Assembly: GCA_963785075.1 (NCBI GenBank)
Contig: CAWATW010000004.1
Location: 1-64,000, forward strand
Reading direction: 5' to 3'
DNA from: JAOUGY01 sp963785075
GTDB taxonomy: Bacteria; Actinomycetota; Acidimicrobiia; Spongiisociales; ZC4RG35
Length of the DNA: 64,000 nucleotides
The position numbers were made by a program, and so were the translations under genes. Below the pieces are notes generated by a model that searched no databases, was not told where the DNA came from, and worked only from the letters and a program-made list of their open reading frames with translations. Of this stretch, positions 8,560-16,905 are shown piece by piece (position 1 is the stretch's first letter; each line of letters opens with the position of its first letter).

Positions 8560-9831
8560 TCAGACGTGGCCGGCGAAATCGGCGGGATACGGGGGGAAAT
8601 GGGCGGCGAGTTCGGACACCCGCTTGGCCGCCACCGAGATCGCCTCGGGGTCGCCGTGGCTCTTGAGCATCGTGGCGATGAGACCGGCGACCTCGTGGGC
8701 CTCCGACTCTTTCAGACCTTGGGTCGTCATGGCGGGCGTTCCGATCCTGAGACCACTGGTGTGCATCGGAGGCCGAGGATCGTTGGGGATCGCATTGAAG
8801 TTCAGCGTGATCCCGTTGTCGTCGAGGAGCCGGGCGGCGACCCGCCCGGTGAGTTCTTCGTCCACCGACCGCAGATCGATGAGCATCAGATGGTTGTCGG
8901 TGCCACCCGACACGAGGCGAATTCCCTCGGCCTGCAGGGTCTCGGCCATCGCCTTGGCGTTGGCGAGGATCTGCCGGGCGTAGGACTGGAACTCGGGGGT
9001 GGCGTTCTCCTTGAAGCACACGGCCTTGCCGGCGATCTGGCTCTCGATCGGCCCGCCCTGACCGCCCGGGAACACGGCCTTGTCGATGGTCCTGGCGTGC
9101 TCCTCGGTGGAGAGGATCAGACCGCCCCTCGGCCCTCTGAGAGCCTTGTGGGTGGTGGCCGTGACGATGTCGGCGTGCTCAACCGGATTGGGGAAGGCCT
9201 TTCCTGCGACCAGTCCGATGAAGTGGGCGGCATCGACCATGAAGAGGGCTCCGATCTCGTCTGAGATCGAGCGGAACGCCTCGTAGTCGAGATGACGGGA
9301 ATACGCCGAGTAGCCGGCGAGGACGATCTTCGGTCGGTGTTCGAGCGCCAGGGCCCGCACCTGATCCATGTCGATCAACTCTGTGTCGGGATCGAGTCCG
9401 TACGACACGAAGTGGTACTGCTGACCCGAGAAGTTGACCTTCGATCCATGGGTGAGATGTCCACCTTGGTCGAGGCGCATGCCGAGCACGGTGTCGCCGG
9501 GATCGAGGACTGCCAGGTACACGCCCATGTTGGCCTGAGCACCCGAATGTGGCTGGACGTTGGCGTGTCCGGCTCCGAACAGCGCCTTGGCGCGTTCGAT
9601 CGCCAAGGACTCCATCTCGTCGACCACTGCACAGCCCTCGTAGTACCGCCTGCCCGGATATCCCTCTGCGTACTTGTTCGTGAACACCGACCCCGACGCC
9701 GCCATCACCGCCGGCGAGGCGAAATTCTCCGAAGCGATGAGGTGGATGTGGCTATTCTGCCGCTCGAGATCTCTGCGGATCAGCTCCGCGATCTCGGAGT
9801 CGACAGACTCGATCGTGTCCATGGAGATCAT
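8560..9831 (-). CDS. glyA: Serine hydroxymethyltransferase
   Basis: 423-residue PLP enzyme converting serine and tetrahydrofolate to glycine and methylene-THF. The PLP-binding lysine lies in TATTHKALRGPRGG, and the N-terminal EGYPGRRYYEGC motif is present. Length is normal. The start at 9831 is an ATG without a clear Shine-Dalgarno; a second ATG lies three codons in. A strong terminator (9874-9909) separates it from the upstream ATPase gene, so it has its own promoter. Confidence 0.97.
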   Translation of the reverse strand: MISMDTIESVDSEIAELIRRDLERQNSHIHLIASENFASPAVMAASGSVFTNKYAEGYPGRRYYEGCAVVDEMESLAIERAKALFGAGHANVQPHSGAQANMGVYLAVLDPGDTVLGMRLDQGGHLTHGSKVNFSGQQYHFVSYGLDPDTELIDMDQVRALALEHRPKIVLAGYSAYSRHLDYEAFRSISDEIGALFMVDAAHFIGLVAGKAFPNPVEHADIVTATTHKALRGPRGGLILSTEEHARTIDKAVFPGGQGGPIESQIAGKAVCFKENATPEFQSYARQILANAKAMAETLQAEGIRLVSGGTDNHLMLIDLRSVDEELTGRVAARLLDDNGITLNFNAIPNDPRPPMHTSGLRIGTPAMTTQGLKESEAHEVAGLIATMLKSHGDPEAISVAAKRVSELAAHFPPYPADFAGHV

Positions 9832-9873
9832 GGACAGGAGGGTAGCGGTCGCTGGAATCGGAGACGTTCACAC

Positions 9874-9909
9874 GACGAAGGACCCCGAGATTGCTCGGGG
9901 TCCTTCGTC
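9874..9909 (-). terminator. Strong intrinsic terminator hairpin
   Basis: A perfect 16-bp stem (GACGAAGGACCCCGAG and its complement) with an ATTG loop. It lies 15 bp beyond the stop of the MalK/UgpC-type ATPase gene and upstream of glyA, so it most likely ends the ATPase transcript. Confidence 0.85.
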
Positions 9910-9923
9910 GGTCGATCTGTGTG

Positions 9924-11135
9924 TCAACGGATGGCGGTTCCGGCGTCCTTGTCGAAGAAATGAAGACGTCCGGTATCCACGTACAGCTTGGCTGCCTCAC
10001 CCGAGCGGGGCGAGTGATCCGGATCCACCTGAGCGGTGAACTTGGTGATCGACGGCAACGAATCGACATCGGTGCCTTCGTCTTCCATCAGCTCACGCAA
10101 CTCGGGCGTCACCACCGGCGGCGAATCCTTCTCGAAGTGCACGTAGGCCGTCGAACCCAACATCTCGATCAGGTCGGCCTTCACCTCCACCACCCGGTCC
10201 GTGGTGTCGACATCCGAACTCACCGCAGGCAACACCTCGAACGCCTCGGGACGGATCCCCAACACGATCTCCTTGCCCTTGTAGTTGGCGAGACTGGCGT
10301 GAGACGCCAGATGACCCCTGTCGATCATCACCCGAGAACCGGCAAAGCGGGCGTAGACGGCATCGCCCTCGCCCTCGATCGTCCCGTACACGAAGTTCAT
10401 CGAGGGCGACCCGATGAACCCGGCAACGAACAGATTGTCAGGCTCGTCGTAGAGCCGACGGGGCGAATCGATCTGCTGGAGGTTGGTGATCTCCTTGCCA
10501 CCGATCGCCCGCAGCACCGCCACCCGATCCCCCATCGTCATCGCCTCGACCTGGTCGTGGGTGACATACAACGTGGTGGTTCCGAGACGGGTGTGCAGCA
10601 TCCCCAACTCAGACCGCATCTGCACGCGCAATTTGGCGTCCAGGTTCGACAGCGGCTCGTCCATCAGGAAGGCGGCCGGCTCACGAACGATCGCACGACC
10701 CATCGCCACCCGCTGCCGCTGCCCACCGGAGAGGGCCTTGGGCTTGCGATCCAGATAGTCGGTGATCTCGAGGACCTTGGCCGCTTCCTGCACCCGGCGG
10801 TCGATCTCGTCCTTCGACATCTTCCGCAGCTTCAACCCGAACGCCATGTTGTCGAACACCGTCATGTGCGGGTACAACGCGTAGTTCTGGAACACCATTG
10901 CGATGTCCCGATCCTTCGGCGACACGTCGTTGACCACCCGGTCACCGATCATCAACTTGCCTTCGGTCACCTCCTCGAGGCCGGCGACCATCCGCAACAG
11001 TGTCGACTTCCCACACCCAGACGGACCCACCAACACCACGAACTCGCCATCACCCACCTCGATGTTCACGTCATAGATGGCACGCGTCCCACCGGGATAG
11101 ATCTTGCCGATCGAATCGAACCTGATAGACGACAC
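9924..11135 (-). CDS. ABC transporter ATP-binding protein, MalK/UgpC/MsmX type
   Basis: About 403 residues. It has Walker A GPSGCGKST near residues 37-45, the signature LSGGQRQRVAMGRA, Walker B FLMDEPLSNLD, and a C-terminal TOBE/OB region typical of sugar-importer ATPases. It would energise one or several carbohydrate or glycerol-phosphate importers. No permease or binding-protein gene is nearby, so it may be a shared ATPase like MsmX. I chose the GTG at 11133-11135, preceded by GGAGG at a 6-nt spacing; a longer upstream frame has no similarity. The terminator at 9874-9909 follows. Confidence 0.9.
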   Translation of the reverse strand: MSSIRFDSIGKIYPGGTRAIYDVNIEVGDGEFVVLVGPSGCGKSTLLRMVAGLEEVTEGKLMIGDRVVNDVSPKDRDIAMVFQNYALYPHMTVFDNMAFGLKLRKMSKDEIDRRVQEAAKVLEITDYLDRKPKALSGGQRQRVAMGRAIVREPAAFLMDEPLSNLDAKLRVQMRSELGMLHTRLGTTTLYVTHDQVEAMTMGDRVAVLRAIGGKEITNLQQIDSPRRLYDEPDNLFVAGFIGSPSMNFVYGTIEGEGDAVYARFAGSRVMIDRGHLASHASLANYKGKEIVLGIRPEAFEVLPAVSSDVDTTDRVVEVKADLIEMLGSTAYVHFEKDSPPVVTPELRELMEDEGTDVDSLPSITKFTAQVDPDHSPRSGEAAKLYVDTGRLHFFDKDAGTAIR

Positions 11136-11216
11136 GACACTCCTCCAAAATCGACCAGAACCGATTCGGAACTTACCATGTGTCGCGGCAGGACGTTCAA
11201 CGATCTGGGAGAGATA

Positions 11217-11921
11217 GTGACCAGGACAATCGTGATCACCGGCGGGACCGGCGGCCTGGGGACTGCGCTGGTGCGTCGCCTCCTCCGACAGGACGTGCGG
11301 CTGGCGGTCACGTATCTTCTCCCCGAGGAAGCGACACATTTCGAGCAAGAGTTCGGTGTCGACGAGGAGCGTGTGATGCTGCGCCGGGTGGATGCCACCA
11401 ATGCCGAGGCGGTGAGCACGTTCATGAAGACCGTCAACGAGAAGTGCGGCCCTATCAGCGGACTGGCTTGTCTCGTCGGCGGCTGGGCCGGCGGCCGCGA
11501 CATCGAAGACAGCGACGACGTGCGATTCGATCGCATGATCGATCTCAACCTCCGCAGCTCCTTCTACGCCGTGCGCGCGGCGCTCCCCCACATGAAAGAG
11601 GCTGCCTTCGGCCGGATAGTCCTCGTAGGGAGCCGGGCCGGCATCGAGAACCCGCCGGGTCAAGCGGCGTTCAACATGGCCAAGGCCGGTGTGATGGCCC
11701 TCGGTCGCAGTGTGGCCGCCGAGGTCGAGCCCACGGGTGTCACGGCGGCCGTGCTCGTCCCATCGGTGATCGACACACCTGCCACGCGGGCGACTCTGCC
11801 ATACGCCGACTACGTGGACTGGCCGACGCCAGACGAGATCGCGTCGGTGGCGGACTTCCTCCTGTCCGAGGATGCCGGCGTCATGAACGGGGCGCTGGTA
11901 CCTGTCTACGGGAAAGCCTGA
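11217..11921 (+). CDS. Short-chain dehydrogenase/reductase-like protein lacking the catalytic tyrosine
   Basis: 234 residues with an SDR Rossmann fold: TGGTGGLG nucleotide loop near the N-terminus, DLNLRSSFY at the NxxS-like helix, and serine in VLVGSRAG. The expected YxxxK reads FNMAK (GCG TTC AAC ATG GCC AAG), so the catalytic tyrosine is phenylalanine while the lysine remains. The GTG start at 11217 has a GGGAGAG just upstream; an ATG at 11178 is an alternative. It diverges from the ATPase gene. It may be a regulatory or binding protein, or a reductase with altered chemistry. Confidence 0.8.
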   Translation: MTRTIVITGGTGGLGTALVRRLLRQDVRLAVTYLLPEEATHFEQEFGVDEERVMLRRVDATNAEAVSTFMKTVNEKCGPISGLACLVGGWAGGRDIEDSDDVRFDRMIDLNLRSSFYAVRAALPHMKEAAFGRIVLVGSRAGIENPPGQAAFNMAKAGVMALGRSVAAEVEPTGVTAAVLVPSVIDTPATRATLPYADYVDWPTPDEIASVADFLLSEDAGVMNGALVPVYGKA

Positions 11922-11945
11922 AACCGCCCCCTTCGCACCACCGTC

Positions 11946-12812
11946 TCAGTCGACCCACTCCTTCTCGGCGGTCGGGTCGTCAGGGTGTTCGACGTGCTGG
12001 GCCAGGGCGGCGCCGAGGAAGCGGAACGTCCACTCCTCGGCGAGCTTGCGGGTCTCACAGAAGACGATGGGGACCGACGAGTACCGGATCTGCATCCGGG
12101 CGAGAATGTCCGCGAGAACGCCACCCGGCACGTACTCGTGCTTGAAGATGGACGAGTATCGATCATCGACGACCACGGCGGCGCGGTCGTATGTCACGAG
12201 ATCGGCCATCTGAAAGGCGAGCCCCCCATCCGTGAGGCCTTTTGCGAGGTCGGCCAGGCTCTTTCGCTCGACCAGTGCCACCGGATGCCCATCGACGACG
12301 ATTCCGTAGTCGCCGACCGGCAGCGCCGCCCGCTCCGTGTCGACTCGTTGACTGGCAAACCGGTACGGATACCGTTCCCTGGTGTCGACTGTGATCACAA
12401 AACCGTCGAGCGTGGAAGCCCGCCGTCCTGGAAGTCGCACGCCCGGGCGCGAAGCTCTCGCAGTTCGAGCGGACTGCCAGAAGATGGCCTCTCGGCCACC
12501 TTTGAGCTTCGTGAAAACGAACTGGCTGCGGTTCTCGCGCCCCCGGTCGAGCACGAGATCGATCGCCACGCCCCGACGTTCGCACAGCTTGACGGCCACG
12601 TCTTCGATGATGTCCGGCTCGTCGGGCCACTCGCCGTCGGCACGATGGCAGTAGACCTTCGCCGTCCGTGGCCACGAATCCCTCGCCTTGAGCGTCAACC
12701 CGCGGTCCCCGATCGGCAACCGCAGGAGGTAGGGCAACGACGAGTCGGGATCCGGGTTTCGTGCGACCACGAACCGCGTGGCAGAGCGATGCGTGCCGGA
12801 TCCTTGGCTCAC
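11946..12812 (-). CDS. ERCC4 (XPF)-type nuclease domain protein
   Basis: 288 residues. The second half carries the XPF-family nuclease signature: VDTRERYPYRF, LPVGDYGI, then the ERKSLADL motif (V/IERKxxxD). The N-terminal half (about 1-130) is an accessory domain I do not recognise. In archaea and eukaryotes this fold cuts branched DNA; the bacterial single-domain relatives are poorly studied. The gene is single and converges with the SDR gene, ending 24 bp from it. Confidence 0.8.
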   Translation of the reverse strand: MSQGSGTHRSATRFVVARNPDPDSSLPYLLRLPIGDRGLTLKARDSWPRTAKVYCHRADGEWPDEPDIIEDVAVKLCERRGVAIDLVLDRGRENRSQFVFTKLKGGREAIFWQSARTARASRPGVRLPGRRASTLDGFVITVDTRERYPYRFASQRVDTERAALPVGDYGIVVDGHPVALVERKSLADLAKGLTDGGLAFQMADLVTYDRAAVVVDDRYSSIFKHEYVPGGVLADILARMQIRYSSVPIVFCETRKLAEEWTFRFLGAALAQHVEHPDDPTAEKEWVD

Positions 12813-12916
12813 AAGGACGAGTCTACAGAGCGACTCTCGACCACGTGAATATCACCGCGCCTTGCCGGGTCGACGACGATCGCCATCGACACGACCGAAG
12901 CGCGGACGAGAGCAGC

Positions 12917-12945
12917 CTTGACATATATATCGGCGCGCGATATAT
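12917..12945 (+). promoter_or_regulatory. padR promoter with overlapping operator
   Basis: TTGACA at 12917-12922 and TATATC at 12940-12945 with 17-bp spacing form a good sigma-A-type promoter. Between them, and covering the -10, is a perfect inverted repeat ATATATCG-GCGCG-CGATATAT (12924-12944). The start codon of padR is 52 bp downstream. The arrangement fits autorepression by the PadR dimer. Confidence 0.75.
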
Positions 12946-12996
12946 CTACCCTCGACACACCGTGGCCAAGGTTGTCGACGGACAGGAGACCGCCCG

Positions 12997-13383
12997 ATGA
13001 CAGAAACGTCGAAGGACCCGACCGACTTGTTGCCGCTGGCGACGGCCCACATGCACATCCTCATGGCGCTCGCCGATGGCGAGAAGCACGGCTATGCGGT
13101 GATGCGCGAGGTCGAGCAGATGACCGACGGCGAGGTCACCATGGGTCCCGGGACGCTGTATGGAGCGGTCAAACGAATGCTGAGCGCCGGTCTCATCGAG
13201 GAGACCGAGGAACGACCAGACCCAGAGATCGACGACGAGCGACGGCGCTACTACCGCCTCACAGGCTTCGGGGCTCGCGTGCTGACCGCCGAGACGGCCC
13301 GGTTGGAGCGGCTCGTGCACAGGGCGCAGGCCAAACAGACGAGCCGACGCCTGGAACCCGGAACTGTTGGAACGGTGCCATGA
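12997..13383 (+). CDS. PadR family transcriptional regulator
   Basis: 128-residue winged-helix regulator of the short PadR subfamily. The core LPLATAHMHILMALADGEKHGYAVM, then GPGTLYGAVKRMLSAGLIEE with a wing rich in acidic and arginine residues (DDERRRYYRLT), is typical; the C-terminal dimerisation helix follows. The ligand is unknown. It overlaps the next gene by ATGA, and its own operator lies just upstream, so this two-gene operon is probably self-regulated. Confidence 0.93.
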   Translation: MTETSKDPTDLLPLATAHMHILMALADGEKHGYAVMREVEQMTDGEVTMGPGTLYGAVKRMLSAGLIEETEERPDPEIDDERRRYYRLTGFGARVLTAETARLERLVHRAQAKQTSRRLEPGTVGTVP

Positions 13384-13946
13384 CCGTCCACGACCGGGTC
13401 TATCGCAGATTGCTGATGCTCTACCCGGCGCAGCACCGACGCGAGTACTCCGAGCCCATGGTCCAACTCGTCCGTGACCGGATGAGGGACGAGGGCGGCG
13501 GGCTCCGGACCGGACTGCTGTGGGCCCAGATCCTGGTCGACCTGATGAGATCGGCGCTCGCTGAGCGAACGGAGACGACCATGACCAATCTGAAGACCGG
13601 ATGGTGGCGACTCGCCGCCGCCATGATCGGACCGATCATCGCCTACCTGGGCATCGGAGATCTCATGACCCCTGAGAGCGGGCCACTCTACGGTCGGATC
13701 GGAGCGGCCACAGCGGGTGTCGCCGGATGCACTGCGATCTACGCAGGTCTCATCGTCCGTCGCCACAAGAAGGCGATCGGGAGTTATCTCATCGCTGCCG
13801 GAACGCTTCCCGGTACGTTCTTGATGGCCTTCTTCTGGTTCCCGCCGGTGGCGCTGATCGGGGTGCTCTCCCTCGCCGTGGTGATCGCGGCTGCGGTCGA
13901 TGCTCCCAAGCATGGTCCCGACGTCGCCCGCGAGAGCGTTACCTGA
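13380..13946 (+). CDS. PadR-associated membrane protein with permease-prefix-like N-terminus
   Basis: 188 residues. The N-terminal part (about 5-45: RVYRRLLMLYPAQHRREYSEPM) resembles the prefix domain found before FtsX-type permeases and in small membrane proteins next to PadR genes. About four membrane helices follow. The start overlaps the padR stop (ATGA), so the two are translationally coupled. Function is unknown; a membrane-stress role is a guess from the PadR context. Confidence 0.7.
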   Translation: MTVHDRVYRRLLMLYPAQHRREYSEPMVQLVRDRMRDEGGGLRTGLLWAQILVDLMRSALAERTETTMTNLKTGWWRLAAAMIGPIIAYLGIGDLMTPESGPLYGRIGAATAGVAGCTAIYAGLIVRRHKKAIGSYLIAAGTLPGTFLMAFFWFPPVALIGVLSLAVVIAAAVDAPKHGPDVARESVT

Positions 13947-13986
13947 CGTCGAACCGGCACGTGATGGTGCGTAAACCGCTCTGATC

Positions 13987-14340
13987 TCAGGATGCGGCGT
14001 TCACGAGGCGGCGGGTGAACGGGAACACATACCAGAGCACGATCAGCACGGCGAGCGTGAAGCCGGCAAGGAGAGCGCCGGTGCCATCGCCGTGCACGAA
14101 TCGAAGCACCACGAACAAGGCCGCGGTCATGCCGACCGCCATCGTGGCCGACCCCGCCAACGAGAGGCGCACGGCGATTCTGATCCGGGCGGGCCGGTCA
14201 TCATCGCTGATCCGATGGAGAGCGGCCGGCGACAAGAACAGCAAGATCGTCAGCGCCGACGAGATGCGGGCGACCGTGAGGAGAGGTCACGCCCCACGCC
14301 ATCGAGCTCGGCGAAGCGATTCGATGAGACGGACTCTGTG
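13987..14340 (-). pseudogene. Frameshifted DUF6328-like membrane protein remnant
   Basis: From about 14280 to 13987 the frame encodes the C-terminal two thirds of what looks like a DUF6328 protein: SALTILLFLSPAALHRIS, then two or three membrane helices. There is no usable start: the frame runs up directly into the CsbD stop codon. In another frame just upstream, NRFAELDGVGRDL matches the part that should precede it. I infer at least one frameshift, from decay or sequencing error. Confidence 0.5.
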
Positions 14341-14547
14341 CGACCAGGGCCAGACCTCGAAGTCGAGACGGCGCTCGATCTCGGCTTCTTCCTCACCGGT
14401 GCGCTCTTTGATCGTCCCTACCGACTCGTCCCAGTTGCCTTCGGCAACGTCGAGATCGTCGTCGGTCATGTCCCCCCACGTCTGCTTGACCCTGCCCTCG
14501 AGCTGGTCCCAACGACCCTCCCACTTGAGCTTCGTGCTGTGTTCAAT
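14287..14547 (-). CDS. CsbD-like stress protein, probable ATT start
   Basis: 86 residues if begun at the ATT codon 14547-14545. Residues about 8-58 match CsbD: KWEGRWDQLEGRVKQTWG, DDDLDVAEGNWDESVG, then a GEEEAEIERRL tail. The last 25 residues are not CsbD-like and share their frame with the membrane-protein remnant downstream. A perfect AAGGAGG (14560-14554) sits 6 nt before the ATT, and no ATG, GTG or TTG in this frame fits that site. CsbD proteins are small general-stress proteins of unknown mechanism. Confidence 0.65.
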   Translation of the reverse strand: MEHSTKLKWEGRWDQLEGRVKQTWGDMTDDDLDVAEGNWDESVGTIKERTGEEEAEIERRLDFEVWPWSHRVRLIESLRRARWRGA

Positions 14548-14705
14548 ACCAGTCCTCCTTCCTGGACGGTTCGTGCGCTCGCTCCGTACCCGACCGACTG
14601 CATCTCCACACACGATTTCTCGCCGGCCCGGACGTCGTCGACTCCGCCTCTCTGGGCACTGGCCGGCCGGAGGTATCGAATCGATGGCAACGGGCTCATG
14701 TAGTC

Positions 14706-14879
14706 ATGTGGCATGCGACCGAAACCAACCCACCCCCCATCCAAAGGGGCGCCGACTGCCTCATCTGCGATCGCCCCATCGAGTCCAGCCCATTCGACCC
14801 GCACCTCGATGGAGCCTTCTGTGTGGAGCATCTCTCGGAAGCAGCCCACCTTCGACTCGACCTCGGCGCGACTGCGTGA
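14706..14879 (+). CDS. Small putative zinc-binding protein (57 residues)
   Basis: An ATG at 14706 opens a 57-residue frame. It contains CLIC near residues 18-21, then FCVEH near 40-44, and ends LRLDLGATA. Two cysteine/histidine pairs spaced about 20 residues apart suggest a small zinc-binding module. Third codon positions are strongly G/C, which supports coding. I do not recognise the family and see no clear Shine-Dalgarno. It lies alone between the CsbD gene and a pseudogene. Confidence 0.5.
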   Translation: MWHATETNPPPIQRGADCLICDRPIESSPFDPHLDGAFCVEHLSEAAHLRLDLGATA

Positions 14880-15056
14880 GCGCCATACGTTGAACAAGCG
14901 GAAGCAGCGGACCAGAGACTTGCCGCCCGGCGCTGCCAACCCTCGTGCCCGAGGTTGCGAACCGCAGTCCTGACCAGCCTCGAACGGGCTACGACGCCGG
15001 AGCAGATCTGGTCGCCTCCGGCGCCCCTCCTGCGGCATCGACTCGGCCGACCGCTG

Positions 15057-15509
15057 TCATGCGCACCACACCTCGTCCGGCGTGACCGGAGTGGGCCAGG
15101 CCTCAATCCCATCGTCGGCGACGAGGTATGCAACAGCTCTGTCGTCTGACATCCACAGCTCACGACCCTCTCGTCGATGGCCCGTGTCAAAGGCATCGGA
15201 TGGCACATCGGCATCGGCCTCGTACGGAGCCACGAACGGCACACCCATGACGCCCCGAGGATCGCTGATGTACTGCCGATCCTCGTAGACCAGATAGGTG
15301 ACCGACTCCCAACCGCAATGCTCCGCACCGGACAGCGACATGATGATCGATGCCGGCACCCGGTCGCCGTCGGCGTCGGTCCACACACCAACCCGTAGAT
15401 GCTCAACGGCCGCGGCGTAGTATTCGGCGGGGTCGCACGCGGCGAAGGTCTAGACCTGCCACCCATCCGATCCGAGGGCCACGACCATGGCGACCTTGAA
15501 AGCACCCAC
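15057..15509 (-). pseudogene. Nonsense-mutated paralog of the lipoprotein at 18599-19387
   Basis: The frame to 15059 encodes a segment closely matching the C-terminal half of the intact protein at 18599-19387: shared GAEHCGWESVTYL, DRQYI, GVM and VPF, and the VWC(A/S) end. Upstream, DGWQV is followed by an in-frame TAG (15452-15450) where the paralog has GWRAE, then TFAACDPAEY resumes the match. The homologous N-terminal half is not found. I read this as a decayed duplicate; no functional start remains. Confidence 0.75.
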
Positions 15510-15551
15510 CTCTCGACGGAGGCGGAGCCGGCGGCGACGGCCAGTCCGACG

Positions 15552-15852
15552 CCTCGCCACCGTCCGGATGGAATCGGAACATTGCCGACCGCCAGTTCGC
15601 GGGCACCTTCGACCGGGCCCTGGCCGGGATTGCCTTCGTCGGTTTCGCGGTTTGCGAGGACCTCGTTTGGAAGTCGACCAGCAGCTGTTCAGATGGTTCA
15701 CGTTCGAGCGCGTCACCGATCGCACCAAGTTCAGTCGACAGCTCCTCGGAGCAAGCACCCTCGATTTCCGGTGTTTCGTCAGCGAGCGAAACCAGCCGAT
15801 GTGCAAATCGCACTCCGGGCTCGTCCGGCTTCCGATCGCTGATGGCACTTGA
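15552..15852 (+). pseudogene. Frameshifted coding remnant of unknown function
   Basis: Two adjacent plus-strand frames show strong G/C preference at third codon positions. One gives FDRALAGIAFVGFAVCEDL up to about 15665. The next gives VDQQLFRWFTFERVTDRTKF and continues to a TGA at 15850-15852. Joined by one frameshift they look like one protein end. I do not recognise it and see no start. Minus-strand frames here have weaker codon bias. Confidence 0.35.
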
Positions 15853-15884
15853 CCCGTGGCCGACTTCCGGTCCCGACCACCGTG

Positions 15885-16818
15885 ATAGAGCGCGCGCCGA
15901 GGGCACTCCCTGCCGACACCCCTCTGCTTGACGTAGTCGGGCGTTCCAGGCTCGATTCGACGGCGGCGATGTCGGCGGATACGAGGCCATCTTCGATCCG
16001 AGCGCGGGGTATGCGAGCGGACCCGACGCCGAAAGGTCATGGTTCGGATACGTCACCGGCATGCAGCACGAGCGAACCTGCGAACCGGTCACCGACACCC
16101 AGGTCCGCTGCGTCGAACGGCAGGTCTCCGGCCTCCAGCCAGGTTCGACGAGCAACGAGTTCGTCAGCATTTGGAACGGAGCCGATGGGTACCTGACCTC
16201 GATCGAGTATCCCGACGGGCTCCCGACCGAGTTCACCGACCCGACCGACGGCCCGGGTGTACCCGAGTATCGGGCGTGGCTCGAGCGGATCAATCCGGAG
16301 GCCTTCGCCGAGCTGTTCGTCGACGGATCGATGAAGCTCGACACCGAGCAAGCGCGGAAGGGGCATCTGGAGTTCGTGCCCTTCTACCTCGCTTCCGTCG
16401 GGCCGCGGGCGGATCGTGCCCTTCCGATCGACACTCCGTTGATCGACGTGGTAGCCGCCTTCTCGGAGCGGTGGGAAGCCGGCGACATCGAAGGGTACGA
16501 AGCGATCCTTCCTTGCGTGTGGAGCGCATCACTTCCGGTCTCGCGCCCGGAACGGTCAGCGACCCATACACGGTCCTATTCAACGGATCCGATGGATACC
16601 TCTGGACCATCGAGTTCCCCGACGGACCTCCCGTCGAGTTCAGCGATCCGAACAGGAGCCCTGGTGTTGCCGAGTACCGCGAGTGGGTCGAGGCCAACGA
16701 GCGCCCGTCCTTCGCCGAACTCTTCGTCAACGGAACAACGATGAAGCTCGACACCGCGGAGGCGCGAGCCGCCCATCGCGAGCTCGTGGCCCGGTTCCTG
16801 GCAGACACCACCGGCTGA
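15885..16818 (+). pseudogene. Broken gene with two NTF2/SnoaL-like repeats
   Basis: Two homologous modules follow one another. Module 1 (about 15930-16450) contains GGDVGGYEAI, WNGADGYLTSIEYPDG, GVPEYRAWLE, FAELFVDG and MKLDT. Module 2 (about 16420-16818) contains GDIEGYEAIL, FNGSDGYLWTIEFPDG, GVAEYREWVE, FAELFVNG and MKLDT. The linker RALPxDTPLxDVV occurs before both. Reading the whole requires frameshifts near 15940 and near 16510. Module 2 also lacks about 40 residues between EGYEAIL and RVERI. The NTF2-like assignment rests on pattern only. No intact start is visible. Confidence 0.6.
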
Positions 16819-16827
16819 CCGTTCCCG

Positions 16828-16859
16828 CTTCGACCCCCGGGTTCACCCGGGGGTCGAAG
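16828..16859. terminator. Bidirectional terminator hairpin
   Basis: A 14-bp perfect stem (CTTCGACCCCCGGG and complement) with a TTCA loop lies between the convergent ends of the broken NTF2-like gene and the sialidase-like gene. Confidence 0.75.
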
Positions 16860-16905
16860 TGTGCCGGCAGCGCGGCGACCGCAAGGGATCGGATCGCGGT
16901 GGCAG

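Noticed and set aside
9891..11216. Long upstream extension of the SDR frame
   Set aside because: It is antisense to the MalK/UgpC-type ATPase, histidine-rich, and lacks similarity; the SDR fold begins at the GTG 11217.
14466..15038. 190-codon minus-strand frame
   Set aside because: Residues are arginine- and serine-rich, no motif is seen, and the small cysteine-pair gene on the plus strand has better codon bias.
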